In this document: piece by piece, positions 56,801-64,000 of the stretch
Position numbering within the stretch: position 1 is the first letter of the stretch
How the letters are laid out: each line of letters begins with the position of its first letter
DNA from: Tetrahymena elliotti 4EA
Lineage: Eukaryota; Ciliophora; Oligohymenophorea; Hymenostomatida; Tetrahymenidae
Direction: 5' to 3'
Length of the DNA stretch: 64,000 nucleotides
NCBI GenBank assembly: GCA_000231825.2
Contig: JH720336.1
Location: 643,116 to 707,115 of the forward strand
Translations under genes and position numbers: made by a program
Notes under the pieces: model-generated
Told to the model about the DNA's origin: nothing
What the model saw: the letters and a program-made list of their open reading frames with translations, nothing else
Database searches by the model: none

Positions 56801-59541
56801 AAATTATAAATCATTACATTTTAATTGATTGTTAGCTTAAAAAAAGAAATTAAATAAAGAAAAAATTATTTATGATATTTATTATTATTAAAAGTTTAAA
56901 ATTAATTTTTTAATTAATTAAAATAGAATGAATAGCTTTTTTTATGGTAACCCATATGAAGAAGATCCCTATTTACCAAAAATAATACCTATGGAGAGTC
57001 AGAATATAAATAAAGGAGTCGATTTTAGGTCTTGTACATTTAAGCTTACTGCTGATAAGGAAAGTACTTTTAGACAGGCTCTATTAAATGAAATTCCTGA
57101 TAATCCATTCATTTACACATTTGAAGCATCATTTTATGGAACTTAAATTTAGTATTTTAAAAATCACTTTTCTATTGATGATTTCAAAAATTTAGGAAGA
57201 GATGTTATTAAAGGATTCTATCGTTCTGTTAAGTAAGAAGTTGAGGAAGAAATTAGAATTTATAGTTTATAAGAGCTTAAGAGCAAAAGTAATTTAAATT
57301 TAAAAGAATGTAATGATTAAGCAAATCAAATCGCTGATACTTCCAAAAGCTATAAATAAATGCTTCAAGCTTAGATTGATATTTAAGGTGGATAAAATGA
57401 AGGTGATAATAATGGTTCAGATAGTAACCCATCTGAGGATGAATTAAGTAAATAAGAACTTAAAAGCTTAAACAAGCAAAGTTCCAAAAAGATAATTAAA
57501 AAACTTTCAGGTTCATCAAATTTATCAAAAGGAGATAACTTAATCAGGCAAAATTCTAGTTAGTAAAATAAGAGATTAATAAAAACTTGCTAAGAAGATA
57601 AAATTTCTTTAGCTGGGTTAACAACTGTAGAAACCTCATCCACTAAAGTCTCTTCGTCAAAAAAAATAGTAAGAAAATATTTTTTTAATATATCAAATAT
57701 TTTTAATTCTTTATTATTCACTATTTAATTCAATCAATTTCCAAAAATTTTTAGTTTTCAGGAAAATTTTTAATTCAAAATTTAAAAATAAATCATTAAA
57801 ATATTTATTTTAGAAATTGGTTGAAATGTTAAAGAATAGTAAATAAATACAAATTATTTTTTTGTGTTTAATAATTTATATTAATCAATTTCATAATTTG
57901 ATATAGGTACTACTCTACAGTGACTAAGGAGTTTAAACAGAAAGTAGTTTTGATTTTTCAAAGTTGCAAAAATTTAGTAATCAAAAAGAGTTTTTTCAAA
58001 ACATACACAATAAAAAATGCTATACATTTGAAGATTAATAAAATTATGGGTAATATTAATCTTAGTAAGAGCATGAAATAAATGGTGAAGATTAGTAAAT
58101 GAGCTAATTTAAGAATAAGTTTATAAATTAAGCATTGCAGCAAAGAAAGGTTAGCACGAATCACATTTAAGATTAAGAAATAAATGATCAAAGGCCAAAA
58201 ACTTCAAATTTGACTGGTGGCAGATAAAATTATGGGGGAAGGAATGTTTCTTTAAGTTTTCATTCAAAGGAATTAAGTAACTCTGAAAAAAAGAGCAGCA
58301 ACTTATTAAATAGTAACTCTAGCTTGAATGAAACTTAGATATTCTAAAAAAGAGTGTAATCTTTTCATTCTACTAGTGTTGGTTTCTATTAAAATAGTTA
58401 ATAAAAAAACCCTCTAAATGTTAATCATGGAATGAAAATAATAAGTTACAACAACACTCAGATTCCTTAAAACTAATTATTCTTAAATATTTAAACTGCT
58501 ATGCAAAACAGGCCTTTAGGTAATAGACTATTTATATCAGGAGTAAAATATTCTAGAGACAATTCTAAATATAAAAATTTAAATAGTGATTCAGTATATA
58601 AAGCATCTAATAACTCGAATTTAAAGAATAGAAAACATCAAGAAGTTCAGACATAAATTTCAATACCTATAATATTAAATATACATTAATCTAGTTAATA
58701 GTAATAATGGTAATAACAAATGATTTAATAACTGTAACCATATTCTTAATCCAACATCTTAAATGATATTCAAAATTAATAAACAAATTACCATAAAACA
58801 AAATAAAATTAGTTACAACAATAACAACAACAACAACAATAATAATAAGAATAGGGTTCACTTAATTAAATTTGTATGTAAACATACAATAAAAATCATT
58901 TAAATGGGTTCTCACCTAAAAAGAAATAATATATTCTCTGCATCTAAAAAAAAGATCCTCGTTCTAAAAGTCCATAATTGAGACAGCCAGTTGAGAAAAG
59001 GATTTTAAATAGTCCTATTCAATAAAATAACTTGTTTAAGAATATGAATTAGAAGTTAGGCAGAGAAATAATTCATTCACCAGTAATCAAAATGTATAAA
59101 AACATAAGTAATTAAAATAGTAATTTAAATAGCTCTACTAATTATCAATAAAACAATTCAAATATGTATGATTCTCTCAATTAATCATTATATGGAAGTG
59201 TTTTAGATAGAAACAAAAGTTTTAGCAACAATCAAAGTAATAATGCTGTTTATCAGTATATTAATTAGTCTTCAACAGTACAAAAAGATCATAGAAGCAA
59301 TAGTCTAAATACAACCTCATATTCAAGTAAAGCAAAACAACATAGTTCATAAAAAGCAAATATCTTAAGTTAAAATAGCATCTTATTTACTGAATAGGCA
59401 TCTGTAGATTACATTAACAATCTTTAAATGAATCTCTAAATTAGGTAGTGCTCTCCATATAAAAGCCCCTAAAAGCAACATAGATCTAATTCAAGAAAAG
59501 ATTACAAATACACAATAACAGAACCAAACTAATAAATCTGA
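53801..59541 (+). CDS. Cytosolic carboxypeptidase, CCP/AGBL family (M14), 1,378 aa
   Basis: Zinc carboxypeptidases of this family remove glutamates from polyglutamylated or C-terminal tails of tubulin and other proteins in cytoplasm and cilia (family knowledge). Ten exons: 53801-53813, 53872-54049, 54134-54200, 54307-54879, 54983-55111, 55565-56014, 56065-56313, 56374-56474, 56927-57668 and 57907-59541. They total 4,137 nt ending in TGA. The N-terminal CCP domain reads 'FESGNL' (about residue 267), then 'YDLILQNDIN', '[10 protein letters not shown]', 'FNFGMKPV' and '[13 protein letters not shown]'. Catalytic residues are HPGE (H485, E488), the '[13 protein letters not shown]' substrate loop, DLNR (N545-R546), 'CDFHGHSKK' (H582) and the general base E653 in 'YTFEASFYG'. 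Residues from about 690 on are an Asn/Gln/Ser-rich tail. The sequence is closest to CCP1-3 types by memory. There is no signal peptide. The shortest exon, 13 nt, is the least certain. Confidence 0.93.
56107..56118 (+). other. HPGE zinc-binding motif of the carboxypeptidase
   Basis: The codons CAT CCA GGA GAA encode the first zinc-ligand pair of M14 peptidases (His and Glu). The codon just before is TAG, which must be read as Gln ('TARQHPGET'), so the motif also gives direct support for stop-codon reassignment in this genome. Confidence 0.95.
57907..59541 (+). other. Asn/Gln/Ser-rich C-terminal tail of the carboxypeptidase
   Basis: The last exon (about 544 codons) is low-complexity, rich in Asn, Gln, Ser and Lys, with short basic 'SP' motifs such as '[19 protein letters not shown]' near the end. 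It lacks any fold I can recognise. It is in one open frame with the catalytic exons, and the frame closes at TGA. It is probably disordered and may serve for targeting or regulation (inference). Confidence 0.8.
58816..58848 (+). repeat. Polyglutamine run in the carboxypeptidase tail
   Basis: Eleven consecutive Gln codons, mixed CAA and TAA. Because CAA and TAA both encode Gln here, the codon mix lowers DNA repeat purity while keeping the peptide run. A second Gln-rich patch lies just upstream at about 58694-58725. Confidence 0.8.
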
Positions 59542-60271
59542 TAAAAAACTATCATCTAAAAATAAATTTATAATATTTGTAAATACTCTCTATTCTTACT
59601 AAATAAATTAATTTTCATTTTTTACCATTTGTGTTTAGTTTAAAATATGTCCTATGAATTAATATTTACTAAAAAACTAATCATTAATCTCAATAATGTA
59701 AATTTACCTTTAACTTTCTATTTGAGCAATAATAAAAATTGGTAAATTTATTATGCTCCATTACTTAACATTGAATTCCTGCAATATTAAATTAAATCAT
59801 ACAAAATCAGAAATCTAGTTTGATTCATTTAGGAATGATCCCATATTAATACAATTCCTAATTCGATATTCTCAATAAAAATCTTACATTTTAAAATTGA
59901 ATTTAATATTTTTAAACTTTATTGCAAATTCCTAAAAATTCAAACAAATCTATTTTATTTAAAAAATAAGATATTATTTTTAATCATTCCAAAAGCAAAT
60001 GCTAATAAAAAAGAAATAACTATTCATATTGAACAAAAAAAGATTCATTGATTTATTAATTAATAGTTTTCTTTGTTTATTCATTCATCATTTTTATTAA
60101 AAAGTAGACTATTAAAATTTGGTTTACTAGAGAAATAAATAATTTTTATTTGAATTATAGATGAAACATTTTAAAATTATTAAATTCAATAAAATACAGA
60201 GCTAGTTAATGAATACAAATAAGTATAAAATATTTTTTTAATAATTTTTTAGGTTTTAAAAGATTAATCCT
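59542..60271. other. Convergent intergenic region
   Basis: About 0.7 kb lies between the carboxypeptidase stop (plus) and the glutathione transferase stop (minus). It is A+T-rich with no credible coding frame; it should contain both 3' ends. I cannot identify a specific terminator. Confidence 0.65.
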
Positions 60272-60901
60272 TCATTTAGGATGACGGTCAGAAGCAATGT
60301 AAGCAGCAATTTCAGGAATGGAAGAAATTCTTTCAATAATAGGATCGAAAACAGGAGCAAATTCAGCATAGATATCTTTAACAAGATCCCAATTGTAACT
60401 TGATTTGAAGCCTTTGTTGATACTTAAGAAGTAAATATCAGCAACAGTGAAGTAACCAAGCAAATATTCCTTTTGTCCAATAAATTTGGCTAAATATCTA
60501 TACTTAGGAACAATATTATCTAAAACATATTACTTCTTTTCTTCATCAGTTGGCTTTAAACTGCCATAATAATTGAAAGAAGATTCCTCATCGAAAAAGC
60601 TTCTAAGGGATTTAACAACATATTTATCATCCCCCTTACCTAACCATTCAGGTTTACCATATTTTTCAGATAAATAATCAAAAATAGCAACAAATTCGGT
60701 CAATTTGAAATCACCATCAATCAAGTATGGAAGATTAGGAAAGTCTAAACCCAAACTAAACTTATCTTACTTGAACCATTTATCATCTTCAACGTATCTA
60801 ACATCGTTATAAGGGGTCTTAGTAAGTTCTAATAAGTATCTAGCAGGTTGAGCTTTACCATAGCCATCCCAATAGCCAAGAGTCACTTTTTTATCAGCCA
60901 T
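60272..60901 (-). CDS. Glutathione S-transferase, mu-class-like, 209 aa
   Basis: These cytosolic enzymes conjugate glutathione to electrophiles. This is a single exon from the ATG at 60901 to the TGA at 60274-60272. The N-terminal thioredoxin-like domain starts '[20 protein letters not shown]', with the catalytic-type Tyr in 'GYW', and continues '[20 protein letters not shown]', very close to the mu-class '[15 protein letters not shown]'. The all-helical C-terminal domain contains 'FTVADIYFL', the usual helix with an N-capping box Asp. Length (209) is near the mu-class norm of about 218. The usual 'T-Q-S-x-A-I' glutathione-binding motif reads 'T-E-F-V-A-I' instead, so the Ser that contacts the gamma-glutamyl group is missing. 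One or two in-frame TAA codons read as Gln. The gene has its own upstream region. Confidence 0.93.
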
Positions 60902-62268
60902 TTTAGTTGAGTTTATTTTTATTAATTTTGTAAAAATTGGATATTTATTTAATTAATTAATTATCAGAAAAGATAGCTAGGTTTATTCATGTTTTTAATC
61001 TAAAATGAAATAATTCTGGAAACCTTCCTTATCCTTAAATAAAAAAATTCAAAATCTTTTGTTAAGATTTTGTCAATAATATTTGATTATAAGGTCTTTG
61101 TTTTTTAATTAAATCTTTTAAAAGTTTTATTCTATCAGCATTTATTTATCAAAATCAGTAAAATTTGAATTTGTATTTAATTAAAATTTTTTTGTATTTT
61201 TTAGCTCCTCAAAACAGAAAATATTCTTCTGGAGTTGTTCTTTTTAATAGAGAAATGTAACCAAATTGACTTCACTTTATTTTTAGTATAAAAGATTTAT
61301 TTTTGTAACAAGTTAATAAATCAAGTTCAAAAAATTAGCTGCTTTGAATGTAATCAAATTAATACTAATCTTATTTTTTTTCATTTTTTTCTGAAGTAGC
61401 CAATAAATTTTATACTTTAATTTAAGGAAGAATTTTTCTTAAGAATTTATTAAAAATATGTTCTTAACATTTCTCTGTTTCTTCTATTTGAGCTACAATT
61501 AGAAAATTCCTAACTTAGCTTAAGTTTATAAATGAGTTAAAATTAGCGCCCTAGAAAGCAAAATTTAAATTAATATAATTTATTTATCTTCACTTCAAGT
61601 CTAATTATTTTTAATCTTTGAAAAGTATTATTTTTTTATTTTTAACCAAAGACTTTATATATTTTCTTCAACAATAAATTTTATTAGCAATAGAAATTAA
61701 TTTTTCTGACCATAATTTTAATTCAAATAATAAAAATATTAAGATTTCATTTAAAATGAATTTATGACAATTTCTATATATTATTTTGAGATACCTATCA
61801 CTTCTGGAGTTATCAAATTAAGGTACCCAAGAATTTTCATTTAATTTTGAATGAGAAATTGTAGATATCTGTACATTTAATTTCTCCAAATATAAAAATA
61901 TCCCATGTTATTTATTAGTAAACTTACTTATAATTCCTCATAAGATTTAATTCAAATATTTTAAAGAAAGAGTAAATCAATATTTAATTTTGAATTTGAA
62001 AGATAAGATAATTTTTGTATTGAAAAGTTTTTAGATTAAATTAAAATAGTACTATTTAATTAAAGATATTACACAAATTTTAAGTATAAACACATTGAAA
62101 TAATTTATTTAATAGTTTTTTTATAAGGAAAGATAGTATTGAATAATCATAAATATATTTATTTTCATTTGAAATTATTTAATTTATAGAAATAATTCTT
62201 CTTAATTGAATACTTTTATTAAAAACAGATGATTTTGATATTGAAATTGAAAAGAGGTAGATAGATTA
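60902..62268. other. Intergenic region upstream of the glutathione transferase
   Basis: About 1.4 kb of A+T-rich DNA. It should include the transferase promoter (next to 60901) and the 3' end of the minus-strand gene that stops at 62269. No coding frame, RNA gene or repeat stands out on either strand. Confidence 0.65.
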
Positions 62269-63714
62269 TCAGATAACTTCGAAATGACTATTTTCTTCAA
62301 CTCTCGAGTTATCCCAGCTATTTAATTCTCCAACATTAAAGAAGCTCTCTTCTCTTTAAGAAGAAACTCTCTTAATAAATTTTACTTTTGAAGGAGAATA
62401 ACCAAGACCAGTTGAATTTAAATTATTCTGACTGTTTATATTAATTTAATTTTTGTTAATTGATAATGAACGGCCTTCAACATTCATAATTCTAGCTGTA
62501 CCAGGTCTATTTTATATATTATGAGAAATATCTGGAGATATATTTTATCTTTGTGTATTTAATTTGTTAATGCTTATGTCTTAGTTGGATTTTTAAAGTG
62601 ATGTTGATGGTCTTTAATTAATTTATATTTAAGAAACATTTAATGTGATACTTTATTATGGTTTAATTAATTATTATTATTAGTTTTATTATTTTAATTT
62701 AGGCGAAATAGTATTACAATTTTTACATTATTATTAATTTTATCTATTATTTATTTAATCAATTGCTGATGCTTAATAAGAATTAATTCTTTTACTTGGT
62801 GAACAGCTACAAGTTTTCTTGATTATTAAATTAATGTTACTTGTTTATTCGTTCAATAACTAGCTCTTCTAAATGTATTATTGCCTTTGATAATTACAAA
62901 ACTCACTGAAGCTCATGAAACTTGTAATTTATCCATTCTATTCTGAAGGTGTATGATTTTTACTCTAATTAGTTATATTACCTTCTCTATTAGTTCCTTC
63001 GCTTGTTTTACAAGTTTCTCCTAAACTCATTTAATTATTTTTATTTTTATTTTTCTTTCTTTTAGGCTAATCTGTTTGAGATTTTCCTTCAGTCTAAACA
63101 GTATTTTTTTCTATATAATTATCTTATTAGATGCCTTCAAAAAATTCAGTATTTCTATGATTTAATCTCCCATTTATCTAAGGAATTTGTTCCTTCTTTA
63201 AAAAATTTTTCATTATTAAGTTACTTTGCTGTGTATATTTTTTTCTTAAAGAAGGATTAGATATATGTCTTATTTTTTTTGATAATATATCACTATCACC
63301 ATATTAATTTTCATTATTTTCATCTACTTCTATTTAATTTAACTAGCTAATATTCTTTAAACATGGAGTTTCATTAGCCTCTGACGGTAAAATATTAGTA
63401 AATGAAGACAAATTTATAAAATTTAAATCCTCTTCAATCTTATCTTGACTTTTATTTTAACAAATTACTTTAGATGTGTTATCATCAAATAAGCTATTCT
63501 AGCAATTATTTAATACTTTTCCACTTTAATCAGGAGCTGTTGTTGCTATACTATTTGTCTAGCTTACTAACCTTGTGCATATCACAGATTAAGTTCCTAA
63601 TTTTTTATTTTAAAATAAATATTTAAAACTTTTATAGTATTTTTTAACCTTAAAATATTTATTGTAAGTACTTTTTATTTTTTTTTAAGTTTTTAATTTG
63701 TTTCTTTAAATCAT
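62269..63714 (-). CDS. Asn/Gln/Ser-rich low-complexity protein, unknown function
   Basis: Not recognised. The frame is open for 481 codons to the TGA at 62271-62269, with TAA/TAG as Gln. The ATG at 63714 has an in-frame TGA 18 nt upstream. The product is low-complexity: Asn, Gln, Ser and Lys dominate. Visible elements are a basic 'QPKRKKNKNKNN' patch (about residue 217-228) that could be a nuclear localisation signal, 'TCSCSPSKR' (about 301), 'CKNC' (about 329), a short Gln run, and 'RPGTARIMNVEGRS' and 'GYSPSKVKFIKRVSS' near the C-terminus. No membrane segment or known domain. The N-terminal 45 residues are Lys/Tyr/Phe-rich and may be partly intronic: an in-frame 75-bp GT-AG intron at 63597-63671 would fit. 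Coding status is supported by the long frame and its composition; the start is uncertain. Confidence 0.65.
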
Positions 63715-63721
63715 TAAATAG

Positions 63722-64000
63722 GAATTATTTCAGAAAACTAAAAAAATTTTGAAGAAAGAACATGAGAAGCTAAAAAAGAAATATTATATAGAATAACTAA
63801 ATAGTTTTCATAATTACTTTATATAGCTCTTGCTGTTTTGTGACCCTGATTTTAATATTATTCTCTAGACTAAATTCTTTTAACTTAAATAATATTTAGA
63901 TTAGATACTTGCTTTTATGCATGCTAGATTTAACCTAATGATTATTTAATAACCCGATTTAAGACTGGCTAAGAGGGTATATTCTTTAGAATAGTTTTTA
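63722..64000 (+). CDS. Possible exon of a plus-strand gene running off the right edge
   Basis: One plus-strand frame lacks TGA to the window end and reads like protein: 'EHEKLKKKYYIEQLNSF' then 'LLLFCDPDFNIIL' and 'PDLRLAKRVYSLEQFL'. It could follow an intron with a consensus GTAAGTA donor at 63664 and an AAATAG acceptor at 63721. The upstream exon would overlap the minus-strand gene's 5' end, and the opposite strand is also free of TGA here, so the call is weak. No family recognised. Confidence 0.3.

Noticed and set aside
57958..58191. Minus-strand hydrophobic frame that could be a small membrane protein.
   Set aside because: It lies antisense to the carboxypeptidase tail exon; Leu/Ile richness is the expected shadow of Asn/Gln/Lys codons.
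58690..58850. CAA/TAA microsatellite.
   Set aside because: It is in frame and encodes Gln runs in the carboxypeptidase, so it is annotated as protein repeat rather than independent repeat DNA.

Overview
This window looks like macronuclear DNA from a ciliate, most likely an oligohymenophorean of the Tetrahymena type. The sequence is very A+T-rich. Every gene I can read needs TAA and TAG translated as glutamine, with TGA as the only stop. Introns are GT...AG, mostly 49-110 bp with some of 0.2-1 kb, which is longer than Paramecium introns. Under the standard code the window shows only tiny ORFs; under the ciliate code it resolves into five confident or probable genes and one possible edge exon.

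Positions 1-51684 hold two giant tandem paralogues on the minus strand. Copy A (1-23245) has its 5' end in the window and its last 300-odd codons off the left edge. Copy B (25220-51684) is complete: 35 exons, a 20,748-nt CDS and 6,915 residues. I traced every exon in both copies and the reading frame closes. All 33 introns of copy A have a counterpart in copy B at the same place and phase, and copy B has one extra intron. Both proteins start with a signal peptide and consist of many diverged, probably beta-sandwich modules. Copy B ends with a fibronectin-III-like stretch and a hydrophobic C-terminal tail, so it is probably a giant secreted or membrane-anchored surface protein of unknown role.

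Positions 53801-59541 (plus) hold a ten-exon gene for a 1,378-residue cytosolic carboxypeptidase of the CCP/AGBL (M14) family. All zinc ligands and the catalytic glutamate are present, and an Asn/Gln/Ser-rich tail follows. It probably trims glutamates from tubulin or other proteins. Positions 60272-60901 (minus) hold an intronless mu-class-like glutathione S-transferase of 209 residues with an altered glutathione-binding motif. Positions 62269-63714 (minus) encode an Asn/Gln/Ser-rich low-complexity protein of unknown function. A possible plus-strand exon runs off the right edge from about 63722.

The rest is A+T-rich intergenic DNA in which I see no genes: 23246-25219, 51685-53800, 59542-60271 and 60902-62268. 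I found no tRNA, rRNA, CRISPR array or convincing mobile element. Apart from the two paralogues, the genes are functionally unrelated and each appears to be transcribed separately.
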